Of a stretch of DNA of 64,000 bases, positions 17,896 through 28,469 are shown piece by piece. Position numbers and translations under genes: made by a program. The DNA comes from Streptomyces curacoi. GTDB taxonomy: Bacteria > Actinomycetota > Actinomycetes > Streptomycetales > Streptomycetaceae. The number at the start of each line of letters is the position of its first letter. Position 1 is the first letter of the stretch. A model generated the notes under the pieces. It had not been told where the DNA came from, searched no databases, and was given only the letters and a program-made list of their open reading frames with translations. Location: positions 248,001 to 312,000 of the forward strand of contig NZ_KQ947985.1 of NCBI RefSeq assembly GCF_001513975.1, written 5' to 3'.

Positions 17896-18087
17896 AGTCA
17901 TCGGACGGTCGAAGCCCTGCCCAATCGGGGCGAAAGCCGCGGTGGACAGGAGTCCTGCTCCGATTCACCACCCCTGGGTCATCACATGGCGCGATCGGCA
18001 TTCCTATGATGGGCCCACGACACCGCGGGCCGCTGCGACCAGGCAGTCCGATGCGGTGCAGCTGCGGCGCGATGGTGGAGGGGTCTG

Positions 18088-19164
18088 ATGACTCAGGGGG
18101 CCGGTCAGGGACCCGAGGTGGAGCGGACGGCGACGTTGCGCGACTTCCGGGTGCCCGCGTACGTCCACGAGACCGGTCCGTACGGCCACAGCACGCACCC
18201 GGGCGAGGTCGCCCCGCCTCGCGAGGAGGTTTACCCCGAGGGGTACACACCGACCCAGCGCGACCTGCCGGTCATCAACCGCGGTGACACGGTCCAGGTG
18301 CACGTCGACCCCGCCGCCGCGCCGGCCCCCCAGTCGGTGGGCGGTCCCGGCCCGCTGTTCGTCGTCGGCGATGTGCACGGCTATCTCGACGAGCTGGTGG
18401 CCGCCCTCCAGGAGAAGGGGCTCATCGACTCGGCGGGGAACTGGTGCGCCGGCACCGCCCGGCTGTGGTTCCTCGGTGACTTCACCGACCGCGGCCCGGA
18501 CGGCATCGGCGTCATCGACCTCGTGATGCGGCTGTCCGCCGAGGCCGCCGCGGCCGGCGGCTACTGCAAGGCCCTGATGGGCAACCACGAGCTGCTGCTG
18601 ATCGGCGCCAAGCGGTTCGGCGACACCCCCGTCAACTCCGGCGCGGGCACCGCCACCTTCCAGGCGGCCTGGCTGCTCAACGGCGGTCAGAAGACCGACA
18701 TGGACCGCCTCCAGGACCACCACCTGCAGTGGATGTCCCGGCTGGACGCCATGGAGCAGGTCGACGGCCATCTGCTCGTGCACTCGGACACCACCGCCTA
18801 TCTCGACTACGGCGACTCGATCGAGGCGGTCAACGACACCGTCCGCGAGACGCTCACGCGCAATGACGCCGACGAAGTCTGGGATCTGTTCCGGAAGTTC
18901 ACCAAGCGCTTCTCCTTCCGCGACGAGGGCGGCGCCGACCATGTGCGTTCGCTGCTCGATACGTACGGCGGCACCCGCATCGTTCACGGCCACAGCCCCA
19001 TTCCGTATCTGCTGGGCGAGGTCGGCTCCGAGGACGGCGAGGACAGCACCGGGCCCCTGGTCGAGGGACCGCATGTCTACGCCGACGGCCTCGCCATCGC
19101 GATGGACGGCGGCGTGACCATGGCCGGAAAGCTGCTGGTCCAGCAACTTCCCCTGGATATCTGA
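18088..19164 (+). CDS. calcineurin-like metallophosphoesterase
   Basis: A 358-residue phosphoesterase with a complete two-metal site: VVGDVHGYLDEL, FLGDFTDRGPDG, LMGNHELLL and VHGHSPIPY in the right order and spacing. It resembles the serine/threonine phosphatase-like branch, so the substrate could be a phosphoprotein or a nucleotide. About 90 residues precede the catalytic domain and look flexible. GGAGGGG nine bases before the ATG at 18088 fixes the start. No signal peptide is visible, so it acts in the cytosol. It is a single-gene unit. Confidence 0.88.
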   Translation: MTQGAGQGPEVERTATLRDFRVPAYVHETGPYGHSTHPGEVAPPREEVYPEGYTPTQRDLPVINRGDTVQVHVDPAAAPAPQSVGGPGPLFVVGDVHGYLDELVAALQEKGLIDSAGNWCAGTARLWFLGDFTDRGPDGIGVIDLVMRLSAEAAAAGGYCKALMGNHELLLIGAKRFGDTPVNSGAGTATFQAAWLLNGGQKTDMDRLQDHHLQWMSRLDAMEQVDGHLLVHSDTTAYLDYGDSIEAVNDTVRETLTRNDADEVWDLFRKFTKRFSFRDEGGADHVRSLLDTYGGTRIVHGHSPIPYLLGEVGSEDGEDSTGPLVEGPHVYADGLAIAMDGGVTMAGKLLVQQLPLDI

Positions 19165-19357
19165 ACGTTCACCGGGCAGACGTCCCCGTATGACGCAGTG
19201 ACGGAAGACGGCGCAGGCCAGGGCCCAATTTTGGCAAACCCCCTGTCACCGTGTGCCGTCACCGCTCTACCATCGGCTTATCCGTAGCAGGCTCCCCTCC
19301 GTTTCTGCCCGACGGCTCGTTGGCATGCGAGCCCCAAGCCCTACGGAGCATCGGGGG

Positions 19358-20227
19358 ATGCACATGAACAGCGTTCCGCAGCACCTGCACAGCGAGGACC
19401 GCCAGGAGTACGAGCGGATCCTCGATGAGGCGCTGCGCTCCGCACCACACCGCCCGGAGCTGGCCGCTGTCGGACAGCGGCTCAACGCCGAACAGCTGCG
19501 CACCATGGCGCTCAACGCCACCGCACTCATCACGGCGGCCGCGGCGACCGAGTACCAGCACTACGTGAAGGTCCGCGAGGAACTGCGTCAACCGGCGCCG
19601 TCCACCCCGTCGTCCGCCCGCGAATCCGGCTCGGCCGAGTCGGGCTCGGGTGCGATGGGGCTCGCCACCACCATGGGAGAAGTCGCCGAGACAGCCGGCC
19701 CTGGCGTCACCGCCGTCGTCGCCGTCCTGGCACCCGTCCTCGCGGGCACCGCCGCGGCGATCTTCCTCCTCGTCGGTTACATCCTGAAGATGTTCGACCC
19801 CGAGCCGGCGTTCGCCCAGACGATGCTCACCACCGGATGGGTGTTCGGTGCCATCGCCGCGGCCGCGATCCTGGTCGCCGCCGTCGGCCTCCTGCTCACC
19901 GCCCTGCGCAACCGGCCCGCGTTGGACGCCGGGCCGTACGGCGAACTGAGCGAGGAGGTGGCCCGGGCCAGGGAAGCCTGGCGGGATGCCCTGCTGGAGC
20001 GCGGGATTCTGCCCTTCCTACGGGAGGCGCTCGCCGACCCCGGCACGGCGTCGGCACTGCACCACACGCCTCCATCGGCACCGGCCGGCCGTATCCCGCA
20101 CCTCGGCTACGGCCGCCCGGGTTTCAGCAGCCCGGACGACGGAGCCTCCCCGGGCCCGCGCCCCAGCTTCACCAGCCCGGACTACACCAGCCCCGAATTC
20201 GGGGGGCCGGAACACCAGCCGGAGTGA
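19358..20227 (+). CDS. membrane protein of unknown function
   Basis: About 289 residues that I cannot assign. The N-terminal 75 residues are helical and charged (EDRQEYERILDEAL and following). Two strong membrane helices follow: AVVAVLAPVLAGTAAAIFLL at about residues 127-146 and GAIAAAAILVAAVGLLLTAL at about 170-190. The C-terminal 60 residues are Pro/Ser/Gly-rich and disordered, with repeated SPDYTSPEF-like motifs. ATG 19358 and ATG 19364 are both possible; GGAG and GGGGG precede them. It is convergent with the Nudix-like gene, with a multi-hairpin terminator between. Confidence 0.65.
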   Translation: MHMNSVPQHLHSEDRQEYERILDEALRSAPHRPELAAVGQRLNAEQLRTMALNATALITAAAATEYQHYVKVREELRQPAPSTPSSARESGSAESGSGAMGLATTMGEVAETAGPGVTAVVAVLAPVLAGTAAAIFLLVGYILKMFDPEPAFAQTMLTTGWVFGAIAAAAILVAAVGLLLTALRNRPALDAGPYGELSEEVARAREAWRDALLERGILPFLREALADPGTASALHHTPPSAPAGRIPHLGYGRPGFSSPDDGASPGPRPSFTSPDYTSPEFGGPEHQPE

Positions 20228-20246
20228 GGCCGGCCGCAGTCGCCCC

Positions 20247-20337
20247 TCGGCTTGCACCCCACCGTGAGGAGGCCTCCACCAGGGGTCCCTCCTCCTCGGT
20301 GGAGCCCCGGGGAACCTCCCGGGGAGGCGCAAGCCGA
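20247..20337. terminator. nested multi-hairpin between convergent genes
   Basis: An outer stem TCGGCTTGC (20247-20255) pairs with GCAAGCCGA (20329-20337). Inside are CCACCG/CGGTGG (20259-20264 with 20297-20302), a GGAGGCCTCC palindrome, and CCCCGGG/CCCGGGG (20305-20311 with 20318-20324). The position between converging genes suggests a bidirectional terminator. No U-tract follows, as is common in Streptomyces. Confidence 0.65.
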
Positions 20338-20367
20338 AGACCGGGCCCTGGCATCTTTCGTACGGTG

Positions 20368-21471
20368 CTACAGGCGCCGGATGATCTGCGCCTCCACGCG
20401 TTCCACCAGCGTCCGGCTGAAGGCGTGCACGAGGGACAGATGGAACAGGGCCGGCGCCAGGGGTGCCCATCGATGCACACGGTCCTCCCGCAGCAGGTAC
20501 TTGACCACGGGAGCCGGCCGGAAGGGCACGTACTCGATGGTCTGGTGCTCCCACCGGTCGGCGACGCCCCGGCTCATCCGCTCCTGGAGATCCGAGCTCT
20601 TCAGTTCCTTGAGCCTGGCGTGGAAGTGCGCGCTCCAGTGGCGTTTGTCGATGTCCAGCACGAACGCGAGCAGTTCGAGCGTGTACTCGTGCGGCTCCAG
20701 GGACAGTTCCTCCCGCATGCCCCGACGGGCCACCGCGTGCAGCTCTGGTGCACTCCGCCCGGAGGAGTCGATGTGCCGTGACAAGCCTTCGTTGACGGAG
20801 GAGTTCCACACGCCCGGCGCCATGCGTACCCGGTCGCTGCGCTGACTCACCACCAGCATGTCGTCGGCGGTGACCACCGCGATGTTGACCGCGAAGCTGC
20901 ACTGGAGGAAGTCCGGCGCCTGAAGCGGCCTCTCCGGATCCAGGTAGCGGGAACGGGGAGTCGTGCCGTCGGGAAGCCGGCGGTCGAGCTGCTGAGCGGC
21001 CAGGAACGTGTAGTAGTCCGTTGCGCGCAGCCGCAGATGGACCTCGGGCGTCTCGTCCAGAGCGGTACGGGAGATGTCGACCGACTCGACCGCGTAGCGC
21101 GGTCCGTTCCACAAAGGGGTGCGCCCCTCGGCCCGCAGCCGCTCACTCTCCTCGACGATCTCCTCGCGCCAGCCGGCCATGTCCGACGGCAACTCCACCT
21201 CGCCGTCGAGCACATGCACGTACACCGCCTCCGGGGGTATCGGCTTGTCGCCGTCTCCCTCGACGATCAGCGCCGACGTCTGCAGCGGCCCCAGCGAGAA
21301 CGTGCGCCAGGCGGGCCCGGACTCCTCCCTGCGCCCCAGGCTGCGCAACGCACTGGCCGACCGCCTGCGCAGCCGGTACCAGACGTCCTGAAGGGGCTGT
21401 TGGAACAGCACCGCGAACAGCATGCCGATGAAGGCGCCCACCACTCCGTTGGTGACATCGATCCCACTCAC
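20368..21471 (-). CDS. membrane-anchored Nudix-like protein
   Basis: A protein of about 367 residues whose N-terminus holds one membrane helix (GVVGAFIGMLFAVLFQQPL) and whose C-terminal half resembles a Nudix fold. The segment from NEGLSRHI through ELHAVARRGMREELSLEP fits the Nudix box only loosely: REEL-type glutamates are present but the spacing after the first glycine is stretched. It could be a degenerate hydrolase or a ligand sensor. GTG 21471 is chosen because residues from there form the membrane helix; no good ribosome binding site is visible. Function and substrate are unknown. Confidence 0.6.
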   Translation of the reverse strand: MSGIDVTNGVVGAFIGMLFAVLFQQPLQDVWYRLRRRSASALRSLGRREESGPAWRTFSLGPLQTSALIVEGDGDKPIPPEAVYVHVLDGEVELPSDMAGWREEIVEESERLRAEGRTPLWNGPRYAVESVDISRTALDETPEVHLRLRATDYYTFLAAQQLDRRLPDGTTPRSRYLDPERPLQAPDFLQCSFAVNIAVVTADDMLVVSQRSDRVRMAPGVWNSSVNEGLSRHIDSSGRSAPELHAVARRGMREELSLEPHEYTLELLAFVLDIDKRHWSAHFHARLKELKSSDLQERMSRGVADRWEHQTIEYVPFRPAPVVKYLLREDRVHRWAPLAPALFHLSLVHAFSRTLVERVEAQIIRRL

Positions 21472-21550
21472 ACGAGAGACACTAGAGATCTTGATCCGAC
21501 CGAGCGGCGTCGTGCTCTTTCCGTGACCGGACGGGGGACTTACCGCGCGC

Positions 21551-21593
21551 ACCGGGCAGGGGCGCCGTCGTATGCGTGGCCCCCCTGCCCGGT
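21551..21593 (-). terminator. hairpin downstream of thiC
   Basis: ACCGGGCAGGGG at 21551-21562 pairs with CCCCTGCCCGGT at 21582-21593: 12 perfect pairs around a 19-base loop. It starts 12 bases after the thiC stop and should end thiC transcription before the Nudix-like gene. Confidence 0.75.
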
Positions 21594-21604
21594 CGGTACT
21601 CCGC

Positions 21605-23401
<1,797 letters not shown>

Positions 23402-23462
23402 CTACGCCGGCATTACCCGGTAACAGGTTCGGCGGTCGACGCAGCGGCTTCCGTCCGCCGAC

Positions 23463-23476
23463 GTTTCGTGTGAAAC
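23463..23476. other. degenerate parS-like site in the riboswitch
   Basis: GTTTCGTGTGAAAC, two mismatches (positions 6 and 7) from the parS consensus, in the extra arm of the TPP riboswitch. In RNA the flanking bases GATGTTTC and GAAACGTC pair, with one G-U pair. Confidence 0.5.
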
Positions 23477-23495
23477 ATCACTCGTGATGGGTGAT

Positions 23496-23509
23496 GTTTC
23501 ATGTGAAAC
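23496..23509. other. degenerate parS-like site in the riboswitch
   Basis: GTTTCATGTGAAAC, one mismatch (position 7) from the parS consensus, 33 bases from its partner. In the thiC leader RNA it forms a hairpin from GATGTTTC and GAAACATC. Confidence 0.6.
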
Positions 23510-23642
23510 ATCGCTGGGACGGAGGTCAGCGCCCTCTCAGCCCGGTGCTCCGAGCTCCCGCGTGTACAAAGGTGCCTCCACGCTAGCGTCAATTCTGGCG
23601 CGGTGAACAGGGGGCCCCGGTCGTTCTTGCGATGATCGGTCG

Positions 23643-25400
23643 GTGACCACGACGCATGAACCTCCGTACCCACCGCCCGAGCCGCCCGGCGGATCCGGCC
23701 CCGGAAACGGCTTCGGAAGCGGCCCCGCGCGGGGCAACGGCCGTACCGACGGCCGCGGTTCGGTGATTCCCGGAGCCAGATACGAGGGTGGGTACGGCCG
23801 TGCTCCGGGAGGCGGCCAGGACGGTCACGCGGCTGGATCCGGCGGCTGGCACGAACACGGTCCCAGCTCCGGCGGGAGCCGGGAGCACGGGAGCGGGCCC
23901 GGTGGCGGGCACGACCGTGAGCCCGCCCCCGGAGGCATGCACGACCACGGCCCCGAGTCCGGCGGCTCACCGGCGCAGGGACCAGATCCGGGTGGCGGGC
24001 ACGGTCACGATTCAGGCGGCGGTCATGGACACGGTCCCGGATCCGGCGGCCGGCACGGCGGCGACAGCGGTGGCGGGCACGGACACTCGCACAGTCATGC
24101 CCACGGTCCGGCCGCCCCTGTCTCCCAGCACCTGCGCAAGGTCATCGCGGCGGTCCTGATCCCGTTCGCCGCGGCGGTGGTGGTGGGGCTCGCGGTGCTG
24201 TGGCCGGGCGGTGCCCCGCCGCACGAGCGCACCGGGGTCGGCTTCGACCGGCAGACGCAGCACGCCACGGTCACCGAGGTGGTCGAGGTGAGCTGCAAGA
24301 CCGCCGGCGCCTCGGGAGTGCCCCCGACCGGCGACACCTCCACCGCCGAGGGTTCCGCCGCCGTGCAGCGGGAGAACGGCACCTGCAAGAAGGCGACGAT
24401 CCGCGTCGACACCGGCAAGGACAAGGGCCGTACGTTCACGGAGATCGTGCAGCCCGACCAGTCGCGGCAGTTGCACGAGGGCCAGGAGGTCGTGGTCGCC
24501 TACGAGCCCTCCGCGCCCAAGGACCTGCAGTACTCGGTCACCGACGTGAACCGGCGTGTTCCGTTGGGGGTGCTGGCCGGCATCTTCGCACTCGCCGTCG
24601 TGCTCGTCGGGCGGATGCGGGGCGTCATGGCGCTGGTCTCGCTGGCCATCAGCTTCCTGGTGCTGAACTTCTTCATCCTGCCCGCGATCCTGCAGGGCTC
24701 GAACCCGCTGGTCGTGGCGGTAGTGGGGTCGAGCGCGATCATGCTGATCGCCCTCTATCTGTGCCACGGCCTCTCGGCCCGTACGTCGGTGGCGGTGCTC
24801 GGCACGCTGATCTCACTGCTGCTGATCGGCGTTCTCGGCTCGGCCTTCATCGACTGGGCCGCGCTCACCGGCAACACCGACGACAACACAGGCCTCATCC
24901 ACGGGCTGTATCCGTCGATCGACATGAGCGGTCTGCTGCTCGCGGGCGTCATCATCGGTTCGCTCGGCGTCCTCGACGACGTGACGGTGACCCAGACGTC
25001 CGCGGTCTGGGAGCTGCACGAGGCCAACCCGACGATGGGCTGGCGCGGGCTGTACCGGGCGGGCATCCGTATCGGCCGTGACCACATCGCGTCCGTCGTC
25101 AACACGCTCGTCCTGGCCTATGCGGGCGCCGCACTGCCGTTGCTGCTGCTCTTCTCGATCGCGCAGAGCAGCGTCGGCACGGTCGCCAACAGTGAGCTGG
25201 TGGCGGAGGAGATCGTGCGCACGCTGGTCGGCTCCATCGGCCTGGTCGCCTCGGTGCCGGTCACGACGGCTCTCGCGGCCCTGGTGGTCTCGGCCGACCG
25301 GCCGGGGAAGGGGGCGGTGCCGGCGGGCACCCAGCCGGTCCCTGCGGGCGCACAGCCGACCGCGGGGCGCGGCGGGCGGGGGCGACGGCGGAAGCGGTGA
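23643..25400 (+). CDS. YibE/F-family membrane protein with His-rich N-terminus
   Basis: A 585-residue protein. Residues 1-150 are Gly/His-rich and low in complexity, with many GGGHGH and HSHSHAHG runs that could bind metal ions. A membrane helix (VIAAVLIPFAAAVVVGLAVL) leads to an extracytoplasmic region of about 120 residues, then seven or so membrane helices from PLGVLAGIFALAVVLVG onward, with the GSLGVLDDVTVTQTSAVWEL segment typical of YibE/F proteins. The family role is not settled; transport or membrane maintenance are suggested. The GTG at 23643 diverges from thiC. The stop codon lies in a tandem repeat. Confidence 0.82.
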   Translation: MTTTHEPPYPPPEPPGGSGPGNGFGSGPARGNGRTDGRGSVIPGARYEGGYGRAPGGGQDGHAAGSGGWHEHGPSSGGSREHGSGPGGGHDREPAPGGMHDHGPESGGSPAQGPDPGGGHGHDSGGGHGHGPGSGGRHGGDSGGGHGHSHSHAHGPAAPVSQHLRKVIAAVLIPFAAAVVVGLAVLWPGGAPPHERTGVGFDRQTQHATVTEVVEVSCKTAGASGVPPTGDTSTAEGSAAVQRENGTCKKATIRVDTGKDKGRTFTEIVQPDQSRQLHEGQEVVVAYEPSAPKDLQYSVTDVNRRVPLGVLAGIFALAVVLVGRMRGVMALVSLAISFLVLNFFILPAILQGSNPLVVAVVGSSAIMLIALYLCHGLSARTSVAVLGTLISLLLIGVLGSAFIDWAALTGNTDDNTGLIHGLYPSIDMSGLLLAGVIIGSLGVLDDVTVTQTSAVWELHEANPTMGWRGLYRAGIRIGRDHIASVVNTLVLAYAGAALPLLLLFSIAQSSVGTVANSELVAEEIVRTLVGSIGLVASVPVTTALAALVVSADRPGKGAVPAGTQPVPAGAQPTAGRGGRGRRRKR

Positions 25401-25590
25401 CGGGGATCCGGCCGCGACACATGCGGTGACATGCCTTCGGCAGCGCCGGAAGCGGTGGCAGGCACCCGACAGCGCCGGAGGGGGTGGCAGGCACCCGGCC
25501 GCGACGAATGCGGTGGCAGGCACCCGACGGCGGCGCAAGCGGTGACAGGCCCCGCCCGCGACGGAAGCGGTGATGGATCCGGCCGCGATG
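25390..25590. repeat. about seven degenerate 29-base repeats spanning the YibE/F stop
   Basis: Imperfect units of 27-31 bases start at 25390, 25421, 25448, 25477, 25506, 25535 and 25563. The best units (25448-25534, three of exactly 29 bases) share GCGGTGGCAGGCACCCG. The TGA stop of the YibE/F gene is in the first unit. The rest of the gap to ssgA has no gene I can support. Confidence 0.8.
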
Positions 25591-25687
25591 GAAGACACGG
25601 ATCCAGCCGCGACCTCACGCGGCCAACCTCACCCATCCGGCGCAACGGGGCACGCCCGGCGCAGAAGAAGCGTTCCCGCACGCCCCC

Positions 25688-25749
25688 AGAGCGCGGGGCA
25701 AAGCGTTACGCCACCCACCTCGCTGCCGTGACGCATCACCCCGCGCTCT
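25688..25749. terminator. long-range inverted repeat reaching the ssgA stop
   Basis: AGAGCGCGGGG at 25688-25698 pairs with CCCCGCGCTCT at 25739-25749, 11 perfect pairs with a 40-base loop. The right arm covers the last codons and stop of ssgA. It may end ssgA transcription and that of the convergent YibE/F gene. Confidence 0.5.
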
Positions 25750-26173
25750 GCTCCTCCGCCAGGATGCGGTCCAGGGCCTCGTCGAGGTGGGCGTCGAAGT
25801 CGGCGAGCGCGCCCTCCTGCCCCAGCGGCACCAGCTTGTCGGTGCGGTCGAGGAAAGCCACCAGCGGCGCCACCGAGGAGCGGAACAGGGCCTGATCCGC
25901 TCCGACCTGCAGGCGGATCAGGACGTCGCCCAGCGTGTCGGAGCCGGCCGGCGAGACCCGCACGTCTCCCTCCCCGCATGGTCGGCCCACGCCATCGACC
26001 AGCAGTTCGCGGCCGAAGGCCCAGGTCACCGGGGCATCGCCGGGCAGGTGGAAGGTGAGTCGGACGGCGTAGGGATCACAGGTCTCGTAGCGCAGCTCCA
26101 CCGGGATGCGGAAGGAGAGCTCCTCGGAGACGAGAAAGCTCATCATGACCTCTGCCTGTACGGAATCGCGCAT
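25736..26173 (-). CDS. ssgA: sporulation-specific cell division activator SsgA
   Basis: A 145-residue SsgA-like protein found only in sporulating actinobacteria. The segment SFLVSEELSFRIPVELRYET, then LTFHLPGDAPVTWAFGREL and FLDRTDKLVPLGQE, match SsgA closely as I recall it from S. coelicolor and S. griseus. SsgA marks sites for septa and branches and works with SsgB to recruit FtsZ in aerial hyphae. The IclR-type ssgR gene directly upstream is the known activator partner, which supports naming this paralogue SsgA rather than SsgB-G. It is transcribed on its own, with about 100 bases for a promoter. Confidence 0.93.
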   Translation of the reverse strand: MRDSVQAEVMMSFLVSEELSFRIPVELRYETCDPYAVRLTFHLPGDAPVTWAFGRELLVDGVGRPCGEGDVRVSPAGSDTLGDVLIRLQVGADQALFRSSVAPLVAFLDRTDKLVPLGQEGALADFDAHLDEALDRILAEEQSAG

Positions 26174-26270
26174 CGCCTACCCCGTCGTTTGCCGTCGACT
26201 GGCCGGGAACGGACCCCGACACTGGTGGAATCTTGCTGAACGTACACGAGAGATCACAAGGAGTGAGTTT

Positions 26271-27131
26271 TCAGATACTGATAGAGATCGCCAGCGACCC
26301 CAGGAGCCGACCGACCTCCTCCTGCAGCTGTCGTGCCGCTGACATCAGACGGTCGGCCTGATGGGCGGGCAGTGAGATGGCCATCGTCCCGGCCGTGGTG
26401 CCGACGGTGATCGGAATCGCCGCGCACACCGTGCCGAGCGCGTATTCCTGACGTTCGGTCACCGGCTCCATGCGACGGGTCCGTTCGAGGCGTCGCAGCA
26501 GGGTGCGGCTGTCGCGCACGGTGTAGGGGGTGATGGACTGCACCGGATGGCGGTCGAGGTGGTCCCGACGGGCCTCCTCGTCCAGCTGGGACAGCAGGCA
26601 CTGACCGATGGCGTGCGCATGGCCGGTCTCACGGAAGTCGGCCCATTCCTCGACCGCCGGATTGCCCGGGGTGTCGGAGACACACATGACCTCGATCTCG
26701 CCGTCGCGGTACTGGGCGTAGTAAACCGGGACACCGATGGCATCACGCCATTGGGCGAGCGCGTCGGCAACCGTGCTGCGACGTTTCTGCTGGGCTCCGC
26801 TGCTGCCCAGCCGAACGGCCGCGTCACCGAGGAAGAACAGCCCTTTGTCGCGGCGCAGATAGCCCTCGTGCACCAGGGTGCGCAGGAGGTGGTACGCGGT
26901 CGGCAGTGCGAGGCCCGTCTCGCGGGCCAGTTGCTTGGCGGGGGCGCCGTACGGGTGCTCGGCGACACATTCCAGCAGGCGCATGGCGCGCTGGACGGAT
27001 CCGATGAGTGTCGTGGAGTGCGGCTGCTCGCGGGTGGTGGGGGAGGCCTGTCGCGGTACTTGGGGTACGGCGGAGCTGGGCCGTTCGCGGGGTGCGTGGG
27101 GGTCTGAGGGTGCGGTGTCAACCGTGGCCAA
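26271..27131 (-). CDS. ssgR: IclR-family activator of ssgA
   Basis: A 286-residue IclR-type regulator. The winged helix is at residues about 45-105 (SVQRAMRLLECVAEHPYGAP, then KQLARETGLALPTAYHLLRT). The effector domain includes RETGHAHAIGQCLL and AAIPITVGTTAGTMAIS. In S. coelicolor, SsgR binds the ssgA promoter and is required for its transcription; the gene order here is the same. The start is probably the TTG at 27131, with GGGAG upstream, although a downstream start before the helix-turn-helix cannot be excluded. Confidence 0.9.
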   Translation of the reverse strand: MATVDTAPSDPHAPRERPSSAVPQVPRQASPTTREQPHSTTLIGSVQRAMRLLECVAEHPYGAPAKQLARETGLALPTAYHLLRTLVHEGYLRRDKGLFFLGDAAVRLGSSGAQQKRRSTVADALAQWRDAIGVPVYYAQYRDGEIEVMCVSDTPGNPAVEEWADFRETGHAHAIGQCLLSQLDEEARRDHLDRHPVQSITPYTVRDSRTLLRRLERTRRMEPVTERQEYALGTVCAAIPITVGTTAGTMAISLPAHQADRLMSAARQLQEEVGRLLGSLAISISI

Positions 27132-27328
27132 GGGTTACTCCCGAAGCGCGAGGGGGGCATCCCGTGCCGGGAAACACGGGAGGGGGTGTACGCCGCTCGC
27201 GGGGTCGTCCCCGCGTCGATTTCCGGACTCTATTCGTCCGCCACCGCTTGCAGACGCCCTGTCCGGAAAACTTCCCTCGCCCGAGGGAACCGGTGATTCC
27301 TGTTACCGGCCGCCGGTCCCCACGGCCC

Positions 27329-27541
27329 TCACCAGTCGCTGCGCGACGACGAACTCGATGTGAACTTCCGTACGACGTAAATCAGTCCACCGACCAGCGC
27401 CACGAAGACCAGCACCTTGAAGAGCAGTCCGATGACGAACCCGACGACGCTGGCGATCAGCCCGCCGAACACCACCAGGGCGATGACAGGCACCGCGATC
27501 CACTTCACCCACCACGGCAGTCCCGCGAAGATCTCACGCAT
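27329..27541 (-). CDS. small membrane protein, DUF5326-like
   Basis: A 70-residue protein with two closely spaced hydrophobic helices (WIAVPVIALVVFGGLIASVVG and IGLLFKVLVFVALVGGLIYV, shown in part) and a Ser-rich C-terminal tail ending SSSSSRSDW. The first helix follows a short polar start, MREIFAGLPWWVK. It matches the small Streptomyces proteins grouped as DUF5326, whose function is unknown. It stands alone, reading in the same direction as the cupin and ssgR genes. Confidence 0.75.
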   Translation of the reverse strand: MREIFAGLPWWVKWIAVPVIALVVFGGLIASVVGFVIGLLFKVLVFVALVGGLIYVVRKFTSSSSSRSDW

Positions 27542-27706
27542 CGCCCTCGTCCTTACTTCTCCGCCCGTCGCTGCGGGTCCTGATCCGATCCTTCGGAATC
27601 TGCTGATTCACTGCACTCGATGCTAGGACCGGCAGGTGCCCCGGCGGGGGCCTCGCAGCCCTTGTCCTCCCCTGATCGATCCCCTAGGGAACCCCGAGGC
27701 CAAAGG

Positions 27707-28024
27707 TCAGCTTTCCGGCGGAGAGAACACCACGAGCACCCGCAGGTCCTCGCTGATGTGGTGGAACTTGTGGGCGACTCCGGCCGGCACGTACACCACG
27801 CTGCCCCGCGCGACCTGCGTGGTCTCCATGCCCACGGTGATGTGCGCGCGGCCGCTCACAACGAAGTAGACCTCGTCCTGGTTGTGCGGCTTCTGTGGAT
27901 CGTGCTCACCGGCGTTGAGCGCGTACAGACCGACCGACATGTTCCGCTCTCGCAGAAACTGCAGGTAGGCGCCCTCATTGGCGGCGCGCTCCGCCTCCAG
28001 TTCATCCAGCCGGAATGACTTCAT
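27707..28024 (-). CDS. cupin-domain protein
   Basis: A 105-residue single-domain cupin. The first cupin motif is HNQDEVYFVVSGRAHITVG and the second is YVPAGVAHKFHHIS, giving His, Glu and His ligands for a metal in the barrel. Such small cupins may be isomerases, dioxygenases or ligand sensors; nothing here chooses between them. It diverges from the holin-like membrane gene at 28085, with about 60 bases between the two starts. Confidence 0.82.
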   Translation of the reverse strand: MKSFRLDELEAERAANEGAYLQFLRERNMSVGLYALNAGEHDPQKPHNQDEVYFVVSGRAHITVGMETTQVARGSVVYVPAGVAHKFHHISEDLRVLVVFSPPES

Positions 28025-28084
28025 CGCTGTCGTCCGCCCTTGTCACAGTGCTCATGGCCGATTTCGTCTGCCACGATCAGACAC

Positions 28085-28462
28085 ATGATGAATTTCGTAG
28101 TCAAGACGATCGCCAACGCGGGCGCCCTGGCGGTGGCCGTCTGGCTGATAGACAAGATCACCCTGACCGGTGACAGCACGGGCAAGAAGATCGGCACCCT
28201 GCTCCTCGTCGCGCTGATCTTCGGTCTGGTGAACTTCGTGGTCAAGCCGATCGTGAAGCTCCTGAGCCTGCCGCTGCTCATCCTGACGCTCGGCCTGTTC
28301 ACCCTGGTCGTCAACGCGCTGATGCTGCTGCTGACCTCGTGGCTCGCCGACAAGGTCGACCTGAGCTTCCACGTCGAGGGCTTCTGGACCGCCGTCCTCG
28401 GCGGCCTGATCATCTCGATCGTCTCGTGGGCACTCAACGTTGTCCTGCCCGACGGGGACTGA
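28085..28462 (+). CDS. phage-holin-family small membrane protein
   Basis: A 125-residue membrane protein with four predicted helices: VKTIANAGALAVAVWLI, TLLLVALIFGLVNFVV, LPLLILTLGLFTLVVNAL and FWTAVLGGLIISIVSWAL. This is the pattern of the family PF04020 (phage holin-4-like), common in chromosomes without a prophage, and no other phage gene is nearby. The gene starts a tight operon with ptpA (7 bases) and cystathionine gamma-lyase. ATG 28085 or 28088 may be used. Confidence 0.8.
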   Translation: MMNFVVKTIANAGALAVAVWLIDKITLTGDSTGKKIGTLLLVALIFGLVNFVVKPIVKLLSLPLLILTLGLFTLVVNALMLLLTSWLADKVDLSFHVEGFWTAVLGGLIISIVSWALNVVLPDGD

Positions 28463-28469
28463 GCGCCCG

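Noticed and set aside
25390-25590. CRISPR array
   Set aside because: The units are directly adjacent and degenerate, with no unique spacers and no cas genes.
28085-28462. Prophage remnant because of the holin-type family
   Set aside because: No other phage gene nearby, and this family is a normal chromosomal membrane protein in actinobacteria.
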